A program made the translations under genes and the position numbers. This document shows positions 54,758-64,000 of a stretch of 64,000 nucleotides of DNA, piece by piece. Within the stretch, counting starts at the first letter, position 1. Each line of letters begins with the position of its first letter. The stretch spans positions 99,636,651 through 99,700,650 of the forward strand of contig CM055092.1 of the NCBI GenBank assembly GCA_029204225.1, given 5' to 3'. Origin of the DNA: Diphasiastrum complanatum. Its lineage: Eukaryota; Streptophyta; Lycopodiopsida; Lycopodiales; Lycopodiaceae. The notes under the pieces are model-generated. The model saw nothing but the letters and a program-made list of their open reading frames with translations, searched no databases and was not told the origin of the DNA.

Positions 54758-55458
54758 TGTGAAGAATTGCCAAAAATTGGCAAATCTAGGTTGATCAAAA
54801 ACCATGTAGAATAGTGTAAATTGTGTACACAAGTGGGTCCCACACATGTAAGGCCATGATGCCACATGGGAAACCCATCCTAATGTAGGTTAGGTCAAGT
54901 CAAGAGAGTTGGTCATGTCTATTTGGTGGTCATCCCTACTTTATAGGACCTACACCTAAGTTTAAGGTGAAAATTTGACCAACTAGCTACCTACCAAGCA
55001 TAACTCTAGGAAATAGACTAGGGTTTCATTTTAGGTCAAGGAGAGTGAGTTAACTTCCTTATTATATGCTGGAAATCCACCTAACTTCAAGAAGAAAGTC
55101 GAATTTGCTATGTATTCCCTCTCTCCATAGTGAGTAGATAGAAAATTTTTGGAACTCATTGGCAATCTCAAGCTAGTTCACTATGTACATTGAGTTTTTG
55201 TGATCCAAATGAAACCAAATCAATTTCTACTTGTTTCTTAGGTTGAAGGCCGTATTACAGTCTGTAGTACACACGTGTGGGCTCGGATTTCAATGTTTAT
55301 CGATGCTTTTGATTGTTAATGCTTGTTGTTTGTCAAATTGCCAATCTAGATCAACTTTTTTGTGTCTAGTTTTTTGATAGATTGTTAAGCAAGCATCCAA
55401 TCACTCTTGTGGATCTTTTGTAGATCCATTTATGGTCCTAAAGTACAGTACTTTCACA
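54758..55458 (+). mobile_element. E2 5' LTR
   Basis: TGTGAAGAATTGCC ... TACTTTCACA, followed immediately by the primer-binding site. Contains ACACGTGTGG at about 55271 and CTTTATAGGACC at about 54940. Confidence 0.97.
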
Positions 55459-55471
55459 TGGTATCAGAGCC
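55459..55471 (+). other. E2 primer-binding site
   Basis: TGGTATCAGAGCC, directly adjoining the LTR; initiator-Met tRNA type. Confidence 0.97.
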
Positions 55472-56263
55472 AAGTACAAGAGCATAAGCCATTGATCTAA
55501 TGCAAATCCATTTTTAGCAAGTTTTGGTGCTAAAAACTAGTATTGAGAGGGCAAGCTAGAATCTTGATTTTGGTGAGGAGATTTGATCCCAAACTTGGTA
55601 GGGGTCCAAATCCCTACTGTCCACATGTGTGGGCACCTCTGAACCTGCATTTAATGCATGGTATTCATTTAATCCAAAAAAATTCAATTTGTGAGCTATT
55701 GGTGTAATTTTTGGTGGAGATCTTAGGATAATCTACCAAGATCATTTGCCATTGATTAGATTTGAATTTGTTTCATGAAATCTAATTAATCTAGGCTGAG
55801 TTCAAGTCCTATTAAGGTTAAAAACAGGTCTTGAAAGTACACCAAGAAGGAAGAAAGAGATTAAGTCATTTTTTTGTCCAAAAATAGCCAAATTTGACAA
55901 GATTTGATTGTAAGTAGATTTCACATCATCTTATCTTCATTCCAACTTTGTGAGGGAGTGCTAGAACTGAGATTATAAGTCCATTTGTTGGATTAGAAAT
56001 CTAATTTGAGTGAAAAACTACAAGAGAGAGACCTTAGTGAGTTTCTAGATACAATCAAATCCATTTCTTGGCAAGATTTGTTTGAAAGTAGTTTTCACTT
56101 CATCTTATCTTCATTCCAGCTTTGTGAGGGAGTGATAGAACTGTGATAATAAGTCCATTTGTTGGATTAGAAATCAAATTTGAGTGAAACACTACAAGTG
56201 TGAGACCTTTGTGAGTTTCAAGTCAATCAAATCTATTTCTTGTTTGTAGAAGTCACTAGTAAG
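55472..56263 (+). mobile_element. E2 5' leader
   Basis: Non-coding, about 790 nt, with an internal direct repeat of about 110 nt ('tcttattttcattcca.cttt' to 'gtgagtttc') at 55905-56040 and 56085-56220. Confidence 0.75.
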
Positions 56264-57364
56264 ATGGGATCTGCTGGAGCATACCTTCTAGAAGCTAGTG
56301 AGAGGTTGAATTCTACAAATTATGCTATTTGGAAGGTTAGAATGGAGTCACTCTTAGTGCTCCAAGACCTTTATGAGTTCTTGATTGAAGATGAAGATGA
56401 ACCTCTAGGTGCACAGGAGTTACCTAGATACAAGAAGAGATCTAGGCTTGCACTTCGTTGTGTGAAGATGAATGTGAGCAATGATTTGTTGAGAGAAGTA
56501 TCAGCCTGTACTAATGCTAAAGAGGCTTGGGAGTCTTTAAAATCAATCTATGAGTCTAGCAACACTTCTAGAGTTCTTATGCTTAGAAATCAAATTTTGC
56601 AAAGCATGAGGAAAAGTGAGGAGAGTGCACAAGATTATGTACTCAGAATCAAGTCTCTAAATAGGGAGTTGGCTTCCATTGGAGAGAAGATTCATGATGG
56701 AGTTGTACAAATTGTCCTTAATGGTCTAGGAGATGACTTTGCAAATTTGGTCCAAAGTTTTGCCATCCAAGACACTTTGCCAACTATAGAAAAACTTCAC
56801 AGTGTATTAGTGGCTGAAGAGTGTAGGATGCTCCATGCAAAATCTAGGATGAGTTCCTTGTCTTTGCAAGATGGTGATGAGAAAGCCAATTTCTCATTCA
56901 AGGGCAAAAAGAAGACCAATGGAAAGAAGAAGCATCCAAAGCAGGCCAAAGAAGAGGATGATGCATCAAGCTCAAAGGACAAGTCAAAGCAAAAATGCTT
57001 CTTTTGTGGAAAGAAGGGGCATTATGCATCTAAATGCTACAAGAGGCTAAGAGCACAAGTGGAGGAGGACAAACAAGGAAACCTTGCAAAGGAGGAGGAG
57101 GAGGATGAAGTAGATGTATTCTTGATGGCATCTACATCCTCACCAACAAGCAATAACAATTCAAGAGACAATTGGTGGATTGATAGTGGGGCTAGCTCCC
57201 ACATGTCTTGTGAAAAGGACTTTTTCTCAACCTTACACTCATTCAATGATGCTAAAAAGTTTGTCTTTACTGCAAATGATGAAGAGTGTAGGATAGATGG
57301 TGTTGGCACCATCTCTTTGTGTCTAGAATCCTCAAAATGCATGGATCTAGAAAATGTCCTTTAG
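56264..57364 (+). CDS. E2 gag-protease
   Basis: ATG 56264 (MGSAGAYLLEASERLNSTNY); an in-frame extension to 56240 lacks ATG. Gag: AIWKVRMESLLVLQDLYEFL, KMNVSNDLLREVSACTNAKE, AWESLKSIYESSNTSRVLML, QDYVLRIKSLNRELASIG. Then a Lys-rich stretch, zinc knuckle CFFCGKKGHYASKC at about residues 246-259 and protease DNWWIDSGASSHM at about 304-316. Ends LENVL at a stop where integrase should continue one frame over. The frame is intact over 366 codons. The product would make particles and supply a protease. Confidence 0.95.
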   Translation: MGSAGAYLLEASERLNSTNYAIWKVRMESLLVLQDLYEFLIEDEDEPLGAQELPRYKKRSRLALRCVKMNVSNDLLREVSACTNAKEAWESLKSIYESSNTSRVLMLRNQILQSMRKSEESAQDYVLRIKSLNRELASIGEKIHDGVVQIVLNGLGDDFANLVQSFAIQDTLPTIEKLHSVLVAEECRMLHAKSRMSSLSLQDGDEKANFSFKGKKKTNGKKKHPKQAKEEDDASSSKDKSKQKCFFCGKKGHYASKCYKRLRAQVEEDKQGNLAKEEEEDEVDVFLMASTSSPTSNNNSRDNWWIDSGASSHMSCEKDFFSTLHSFNDAKKFVFTANDEECRIDGVGTISLCLESSKCMDLENVL

Positions 57365-58416
57365 TACCATCAATCACCAAGAATATGATTAGTGTTGGTC
57401 TACTCTTAGAAAGTGGTTTGGATGTCCACTTTAAGCATGGTGTTTGCTTCATCTTGAAGAATGATGTTTGCATTGCAAAGGGATTTAGACATGAAAGATT
57501 GTTTAAGTTGGAAGCTAGTGTTGCTTTTAAAAGAATGAGCTTGGCAAAGGAGGAGATCACTCAAGATGAGATCTTGGCAAAGTGTGATCTTGCTTGCATT
57601 GAGGAGGAGCATCAAAAGGAGGAAGACCTTGAGGATCAGCCTCAAAGCATGAGAGTTCCAAGGGAGTCCTCAATGACAATGTTTGAGTCATCAAATTGCA
57701 TGCAAATTGTCCATTCAAGTGTGCATCTTGCAAGGGTGGTGAGCATTGGAGAGTCTACTATCTTTGAATACTTTTTGGAAAGTATTAGTAGACATGAGGT
57801 GACTTGTTTCTTACCTTTAAGATTCATGGTGTTTATTACTTTGTATGACAAGACAATGAAATGGGATGCTTTGAAATCTACATTTGTTGTTGATAAAGCA
57901 ATTTCATTGGATAACTATTTTTGTAATAGTTTGAATAGTGTCATAAAAGATGAAACATCATTTGTATTGGAAATCTTTGGGTCCACATGCTTTGAGCATG
58001 ATCATTCCAATGTAAGGACCAAAGATTATCCTATTTCAATGATAGGAATAATGGTAGTGTTTTGCTCTTCAAGTAGAGATTGTAGAATCTACTTGTTTTC
58101 AGCCAAAGAATTTGTCAATGGTGGAAATGTGATCTTTCAAGAGTGGAAGATTTGTAAACTTGAAGAAGCACCTTTGGATCAACACCTTATTCAATTCATT
58201 GATGGTTTGGAGTCAAGTCAAGTGGAGGAGCAAGCTCAAGACCCGAGGACTCCAAGAAGAACCTTGAGTATCGAGATGGAGCCATCTAGGCTCAATCATA
58301 TGGATCAAGCAAGACAAGTTGTCTTTGGCAACATTATTTATGCACTTAATATTTTAATTGATTTATCTTCAAGTGCACAAAATGCCTTGGAATCCATGGC
58401 TTGGCATGATGTTTAG
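57365..58416 (+). CDS. E2 second ORF: gag-pre-integrase and remodelled integrase end
   Basis: Open from 57319 in the -1 frame relative to gag; homology starts at PLVPSITKNMISVGLLLESG. FKHGVCFILKNDVCIAKGFR is gag-pre-integrase. After about 150 unassigned residues (Glu-rich EEEHQKEEDLEDQ; SISRHEVTCFLPLRFMVFI) a segment VLEIFGSTCFEHDHSNV followed by FVNGGNVIFQEW matches the layout of a diverged integrase C-terminus (fG...f.HDHs ... fvs.dVtF.E). The integrase zinc finger and catalytic core are gone, as is everything after. The C-terminal 60 residues are Ser/Leu-rich. The ORF of about 350 codons is uninterrupted, which is unexpected for dead sequence. Confidence 0.7.
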
Positions 58417-58626
58417 TTTTGAAGTGTGCTACATGTATATAGACACATTTATGGAACATCTTGTAAGGGATCCTCTAAGAGGTGGTGAAAGATCCTTCAT
58501 GGACATCATTCTCTATTGGAGTCTCAAAAGTTCCTTCTTTGTAGCTGGATTTTTTAGACACTTCTAAAAGCTTTCATTGATCTATCAAGAGAGTTGTAAA
58601 TAGATCAAGCTAAATTTGAGGAAGAG
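58417..58626 (+). mobile_element. E2 3' non-coding end and polypurine tract
   Basis: Ends AAATTTGAGGAAGAG before the 3' LTR. Confidence 0.8.
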
Positions 58627-59327
58627 TGTGAAGAATTGCCAAAAATTGGCAAATCTAGGTTGATCAAAAACCATGTAGAATAGTGTAAATTGTGTACACA
58701 AGTGGGTCCCACACATGTAAGGCCATGATGCCACATGGGAAACCCATCCTAATGTAGGTTAGGTCAAGTCAAGAGAGTTGGTCATGTCTATTTGGTGGTC
58801 ATCCCTACTTTATACGACCTACACCTAAGTTTAAGGTGAAAATTTGACAAACTAGCTACCTACCAAGCATAACTCTAGGAAATAGACTAGGGTTTCATTT
58901 TAGGTCAAGGAGAGTGAGTTAACTTCCTTATTACATGCTGGAAATCCACCTAACTTCAAGAAGAAAGTCGAATTTGCTATGTATTCCCTCTCTCCATAGT
59001 GAGAAGATAGAAACTTTTTGGAGCTCATTGGCAATCTCAAGCTAGTTCACTATGTACATTGAGTTTTTGTGATCCAAATGAAACCAAATAAATTTCTACT
59101 TGTTTCTCAGGTTGAAGGCCGTACTACAGCCTGTAGTACACAGGTGTGGGCTCGGATTTCAATGTTTATCAATGCTTTTGATTGTTAATGCTTGTTGTTT
59201 GTCAAATTGCCAATCTAGATCAACTTTTTTGTGTCTAGTTTTTTGATAGATTGTTAAGCAAGCATCTAATCACTCTTGTGGATCTTTTGTAGATCCATTT
59301 ATGGTCCTAAAGTACAGTAGTTTCACA
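58627..59327 (+). mobile_element. E2 3' LTR
   Basis: TGTGAAGAATTGCC ... TAGTTTCACA. The ACACGTGTGG of the 5' LTR reads ACAGGTGTGG here. Confidence 0.97.
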
Positions 59328-59332
59328 TGTTG

Positions 59333-59899
59333 ATCATTCAAAAAAAAAAAAAACAAGGCCATACACGCCTCTATACATTCGCGACCGTTTGAAGAGTTCT
59401 TGAACTTTGTGAAGAATTCAAATAGCTGCAAGAAACGTCAAATGAGAAACCTCTGTTGCCAAAAGTGCTTCAAAAGACAATAATGAGTAAAGGAATTTTG
59501 ATCCATCCAGGCACTTCCATATATCCACCTTCACCACTTCCAAGATTTCAACACCCTCTATCACACTCACTCCGTCTTCATATCACTGTCGTTCAGTAAT
59601 CCCTTGTGTGGCATTCACATCATGTCTCAAGAAATACTAAGCTCGTGTACATCATCTGTTGAATAATTTGCATGAGCAATTGGAAGCAAGTCATCAACGA
59701 GCCAACTCCACTCTGCTTCAATTCAAATCTTCTGTAGAAACTCATACTTCTTCAAAGCTTCATCTCCTATAGAGCAGCACTTTATAAAAAGTTCCACATC
59801 TACAAGCTACACCAACTTTGACTCCTCCAGCACCATAAGGAGCGGGGTCTTAACATTGCACTTGGCATGGGACTGCCAAGTTCTTAGAGGAGGGGATAA
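59333..59899 (+). mobile_element. Gypsy-like 3' internal region, right of E2, with polypurine tract
   Basis: An A13 run at 59339, then pyrimidine-rich DNA without ORFs, ending TTAGAGGAGGGGATAA (59884-59899), a typical Gypsy polypurine tract. Confidence 0.6.
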
Positions 59900-60644
59900 T
59901 GTAGGCTGATATTCCAAGGAATATTCTAGCCATCCTATGGAACATCTTCAAACATACAAGTAGAATAGGATTTAAACGTAGAACTTGCCGAGCAAGTTTA
60001 GGCTTTTACGGTATCCGTACTGGCTTAAGTTATTTAGTTCTAAGTTTAAATTGCCATGGGCACTGCACATAGATATGTAATTTCAAGTTATGTAAAAGTT
60101 AGTCACAAAAGCCTATTGAGGGTTTGTCCCATGGCACCAATGTGATTCAAAGTAAGTTAGTCTATGTGGCTTACTTGTCCCACAGTGCATTTATGTAAGT
60201 GACTACCACTCCAAGTATAAATAGGAGTGCAAGAGTCCATTTTCGAGAAGAACCTCATTTGCAATACATGCTATCTTTCTCTCTGAGTGTTCTCCCTTGT
60301 GTGGTTTCATGTACTATGTTACTTCACATTGTATTGTATATTATTCATCTGGCAATAGATTAAGTTAACCTAGGCCCTCCATTCTCTAGTAGAGTAAGCC
60401 TTAGATGATGAGGCTTAGTTTATGGTTTTATCTTTTAGGTTAAGCCTTCATTTGTTAGAAACTAAGGAGAATAAAGAGAGAAGAGTGGATCTTACCCATC
60501 TGAATACTCACCACCATGCTCATGACTGTCTTTCTTGCATCCATATCCAAACTAGTTGGAGAAGCCATAGCGTAGACTAGTTGGGAGACTGCCATAGTCA
60601 TGCTAGTTGGAGCCATAGCCGGTGTGGAGGCTGAAGATCCAACA
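59900..60644 (+). mobile_element. LTR of the Gypsy-like element
   Basis: Starts TGTAGGCTGATATTCC after the purine tract. A TATA box (AAGTATAAATAGGAG) lies at about 60213. The candidate end GATCCAACA at 60644 is a guess based on TG/CA. Repeated 'ctagttgg.g' units occur at 60550-60612. Confidence 0.65.
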
Positions 60645-60728
60645 GAAAAAATATCGAAAGCAGATTAGATATTGCTGAATTGTACTTTGTAAATATTTTT
60701 ATTTAATTTACAAAATTTTACTGTGTAT

Positions 60729-62690
60729 CTATAGCCTAATGGCTTGTATAAATTTGCATGTTTTTTGAGATTTTTTATAATCCGTCAATTTTGTATTATG
60801 ACGAATTTGGATTCTTCTGTAAAACCATTGGAAAAGTTGCAGTACATAGCTATTTTTTGTGCTAGTCCCGCCATGTTGGGTACTTTTATGAAATGCCGCT
60901 CTTGCTTGCCAATGAGATTTTTCCATTCCTTGCGATGACCATATGCTAAGACTTCCACTATTTCTTGCAAAGAATGTCAAATGATGTTGTAATATGTGCT
61001 GCATGTCATAAAAACATAATCTAAATCAGTACCAAAAGTATCTAATTTAATTGCACATATTTGTCTATCATAGTGTAAAATCATAATCTTACCATATAAT
61101 GTGTTATATGATCTACACTCCATGTCATTTGAGCTGCATCCACAATTCATTGGTTGTTTTCTGTATCATTTGTATATCAGTATTTGAAAATTTATCTTTT
61201 CTCAAGTATTTCACCATGTTGTCTAACTTTTTCCAAACTTCTACTTTGTGTATACGAGTAGAACATTCTTCTTTGAAATCTTGAGTTGCTACAATAATTT
61301 CCAAACCGTGTATTGAACCTTAGATTGTTTGCCAGAATAATTTGATAAAAATCTTCGAGCTTTAGATCCTCCAATGCTCGGCTTGCATGAAATATTTCAT
61401 GTTTTACCTGATAGCTTGTCATCTTTTTTTATTTTAACGTGGCCTTTATGTAAGCCTTCTTTGGACAACACATCCTCTAATCTGGAAATAGCTTCCTTCG
61501 CAGAGACCTCTCACTCAAAATTCCATGCAAACAAGATGTGAAAATATATTATTTTTCTATAATACGCACCTCCGCATGCAATGTACAGATATGAACATTT
61601 TGTAGAGGATTCGGTAGTACAGGTTTCCAATTAGGATCTTCTCGATCTCTTGATATTCCTTTACTCCTTGTCATGTCTTTTGTTATTTTCATGCAGTACA
61701 AACAAGGGTGTTTAGAGTTAGCGCCATGAGATACATTGAACATACATTTTAATGTCTTCAAATATCTTGCTAAATGCCATTCAATGTTGAAAGTGCCAAT
61801 TCCAGAAATATTGAGTGGAACTCCCTCCATGTGATTTTTTATGGTGGCATGATATGATGTTCTATTAAATATCCATGAGAGAATGTCATGGTCGTTTTTC
61901 AACACCTATAAGAGAATACAAAAACGTGATTAGCCTCATAATATTAACACAGAGAAGATTTTAGATATAAAATCCATATTCAAATGATTATCCCTATTTC
62001 TTATGCAAAGAAACAGCTATACCTGAAATGCTGTAAACCACCAGATATCATTTTCTAATTGAACACTGAAATTGAGGCCTTCTGAGTCTTCTAAATTTGA
62101 AAGTGCTCCATTTATGATCGTGAGATTGACTCTTTTCATTTTTTGTCCTTTTATAATTTCAGACTCATCTAACTTGAGAACAACTATCAACTTGTTATTG
62201 ACATTCTCCTTGTAATACCGTAAAAAATTATGATGAATGTTAATAACTGATTAATGTCAATAAATAAATTGTTGGAATTGGTATAAGCTAGACTTTTCCT
62301 TTTGAGCAATACACTTCATTGATATGAGATGGATTACCAACTAATGTATGCATACCATGTTTTAACATGTCTCTTTTTTTTCTAAGATGAAAAGGTCATG
62401 GGATTGGAAACTTTTTCATATTTACCTGTGCAAATGCCTCCTTTATCATCTTAAACATTGTTGCATATGCTTCCCTACTGATACTAGAAAAGTCACATGC
62501 CCCTTGAAGCAATGTAGTGTCTAATATTTTTCCAACTTCATTCATAATGCTGTCAGTAACTGAAGCCTTAATCTTTTTCATTTTGTTACTATTTAACATT
62601 GATTTCATAGACTTAGAAGTCAAGATAGAGCCTAGTGAGTTTCCAATTGAAATCTCATCAGCCAAATGGTCTTCAACAACCAATGCTGAT
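60729..62690 (-). CDS. Multi-exon transposase-like gene, 5'-incomplete
   Basis: Exons inferred on the minus strand with GT-AG borders and matching phase: 62690-62426, 62208-62023, 61905-61570, 61507-61408, 61318 onward to about 61120, and 60998-60729. Peptides in order: DEISIGNSLGSILTSKSMKS; KLIVVLKLDESEIIKGQKMK with WWFTAFQ; FNIEWHLARYLKTLKCMFNV, SHGANSKHPCLYCMKITKDM; VSAKEAISRLEDVLSKEGLH; EVWKKLDNMVKYLRKDKFSN; GSLSIWSSQGMEKSHWQARA, AFHKSTQHGG. The CLYC pair next to HGANSKHP and the closing 'W S.QG.EksH..a...f...TqHGG' resemble uncharacterised transposase-like proteins with a late zinc finger; I cannot name the superfamily. A frame break near 61130 separates exon 5 from a small MTWSVDHITHYM segment. 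Its 5' end is lost against Gypsy DNA at 62.9 kb. Confidence 0.6.
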
Positions 62691-62865
62691 CTGCATTGCA
62701 AAAATAATGCTCATGAAAATGTCAGTAGAAATTAGGACACTCATAGTATTCACAACAGTATATAATAAGAAAATCAATAGAAAGTTGAAATGAATAAATA
62801 ACAAAATTATTGATTATGTGGACCCAATCAGTTTCTATCAATGCTAAATGACGATCCTCCTCCAA

Positions 62866-63833
62866 CTATGTTAAAGCTATCATTCGCTCTTGGAGGCTAT
62901 CGTTCTCATCCATACGTTCCTCATTAACAATGCAGAATGTTGAAATTTCGAACTCTATAGGTAATATGGGGTGCATTCCATATACAAGGTAATATGGTGT
63001 CTGCCTGGTTGTAATCTTTTTGGCAATCTGATATGCCCATAAAATTGATGGGAGCTTCTGATCCCAATCAAAAGAATGTGTTTCTATTATTTTGTTCAAA
63101 GTTTTACACAAGATTCCATTGGTCACTCACAAGTCCATTGGGTTTTGGATCATACTGAGTGGTTTGACGATGTGTGATGGAAAAATATGATAACATAGCT
63201 TCAAAGGTTTGGTTAAGAAAATGGGTTCCCCTATCACTAACTAGTTGTAAGAGACAACCAGAACGAGTGATAATGTTTTGGAACAAGGACTTTTCCACTG
63301 TTTTGGCATTGTTTTCGTCGATGGCTTCTGCTTCTACCATTTTGGTAGTATAGTCCCTCGTAACGAGTATGTAACGTCTTCGGGTTCTACGAGTGGTTGG
63401 TCTAATTGGTCCTACAAAATCCATTTTCCATTTCTCAAAAGGTGCTAAGGGAATAATAGGTGTAAGTGGCCAGTGAGTCACGAAGCTGGGTTTCCCCATT
63501 CTCTGACATGTGTCACATTGTTGGATAAACAATTTAACATCTCTATAAATGGTAGGCCACCAATACTTAGCGTTCAGAATTTTTTTGGCAATATTTTTAA
63601 GAGCAAAATGGCCCATCGAATCTTCTTCATATGATACACAGATTAGACTTATGACTTCAGTGGGTTCTAGATAGCAACGAAGATTATCGTCTACTCCTAA
63701 TTTATATAATACTTTATCTATAATCGTATATGGTCCTAATTTTGTAAGAAAAATAGTTTTTTGTTGTTTGTCAAAGTGATCAGGATATATCTCTTGTAAA
63801 AAATTTATAATATTTGTATATATAGATGATTCT
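62866..63833 (-). pseudogene. Ty3/Gypsy integrase
   Basis: Minus strand from 63833: IYTNIINFLQEIYPDHFDKQ, KLGPYTIIDKVLYKLGVDDN, then HFALKNIAKKILNAKYWWPT and LFIQQCDTCQR (HHCC zinc finger), FEKWKMDFVGPIRPT (first catalytic Asp), LVSDRGTHFLNQTFEAM (second Asp), and TQYDPKPNGLV where a base loss removes the third catalytic residue near 63115. It continues in another frame TNGILCKTLNKIIETHSFDW, QTPYYLVYGMHPILPIEFEI. This enzyme would insert the cDNA. No reverse transcriptase lies upstream: at 63840 a Copia fragment begins. Confidence 0.93.
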
Positions 63834-63839
63834 GCCTAG

Positions 63840-64000
63840 ATACGCATCATGTGCAACAAAGATAACCAAATACTCAGAGGTGTAGTAGACTGAGTTTGTA
63901 GCCATAAAAAGCTTCAAAGGGAGTCCGTGAGTCGACTGCTTTGGTCAAATAATTTTGCAGATCGCAAGCTGCTAAAATAGCTTTAGCCCAAAAGTTCTTG
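63840..64000 (-). pseudogene. Copia integrase C-terminal fragment
   Basis: Minus strand reads KNFWAKAILAACDLQNYLTK, AVDSRTPFEAFYGYKLSLLH, then a stop and VFGYLC. Standard post-core segment of Ty1/Copia integrase. It continues beyond the window on the right, so its full state is unknown. Confidence 0.9.

Larger units (their letters stand above)
54753..59332 (+). mobile_element. Complete Copia-related element E2 (non-autonomous)
   Basis: Target duplication TGTTG at 54753-54757 and 59328-59332. Two LTRs of 701 bp each, differing at roughly 14 positions by eye, PBS, gag-protease and a second ORF with gag-pre-integrase and an altered integrase C-terminus. No reverse transcriptase or RNase H. Total 4,570 bp without the duplications. 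LTR termini (TGTGAAGAATTGCC) resemble those of E1, so the two are sister families. Confidence 0.96.

Noticed and set aside
56797..57851. Minus-strand ORFs opposite E2
   Set aside because: Shadows of the gag-protease and second ORF.

Overview
The window is nuclear DNA of a land plant with a large, repeat-choked genome. Support: spliced plant-type gene remnants (acireductone dioxygenase, formamidase, a PLS-type pentatricopeptide repeat gene), LTR retrotransposons primed by initiator-Met tRNA (TGGTATCAGAGCC), CACTA-type transposase remnants, and long CT/TA/GT/GA microsatellites. A DNA amino-methyltransferase domain and an unusual multi-exon transposase-like gene make me lean to a non-flowering plant (fern, lycophyte or bryophyte), but this is inference. 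I see no gene that is clearly an intact host gene.

Layout. 0-2.7 kb: 3' end and LTR of a Ty3/Gypsy-like element with a GGCGCC-rich stretch, then degenerate tandem repeats. 3.7-6.3 kb: decayed host genes (formamidase first exon, a coiled-coil protein, a PPR gene). 6.8-9.7 kb: a split minus-strand pseudogene, four copies of a GC-rich palindrome and a Cys/His-rich ORF. 9.8-15.6 kb: LTR and non-coding body of a LARD-like retroelement (copy A), its LTR broken by a truncated Copia element. 17.8-25.8 kb: a seven-exon acireductone dioxygenase pseudogene, then a scrambled second copy with the same 3' flank, and gag fragments between them. 27.4-28.3 kb: the methyltransferase remnant. 29.1-38.9 kb: LARD copy B with a complete 5.1-kb nested Copia element (E1; TSD GTTTT). 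40.3-44.2 kb: a Copia remnant hosting a miniature retroelement whose 153-bp LTR contains a tRNA-like cloverleaf, then a CACTA remnant; much of this block is repeated at 51.9-54.2 kb. 45-46.1 kb: third acireductone dioxygenase pseudogene. 46.5-51.8 kb: Copia fragments. 54.75-59.33 kb: a complete 4.57-kb Copia-related element (E2; TSD TGTTG) inside another Gypsy-like element. 60.7-62.7 kb: a multi-exon transposase-like gene. 62.9-64 kb: Gypsy integrase and a Copia integrase scrap.

How the parts relate. E1, E2 and the truncated element at 10-12 kb have all lost most of pol but keep gag/protease or integrase ends, so they must be mobilised in trans. In E1 and the truncated element the lost part is occupied by unrelated sequence that shares a recognisable segment. 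The most novel candidate is the TRIM with a tRNA-like structure in its LTR (41.9-42.2 kb, with a remnant at 52.4 kb), a possible tRNA counterpart of the 5S-bearing Cassandra elements.
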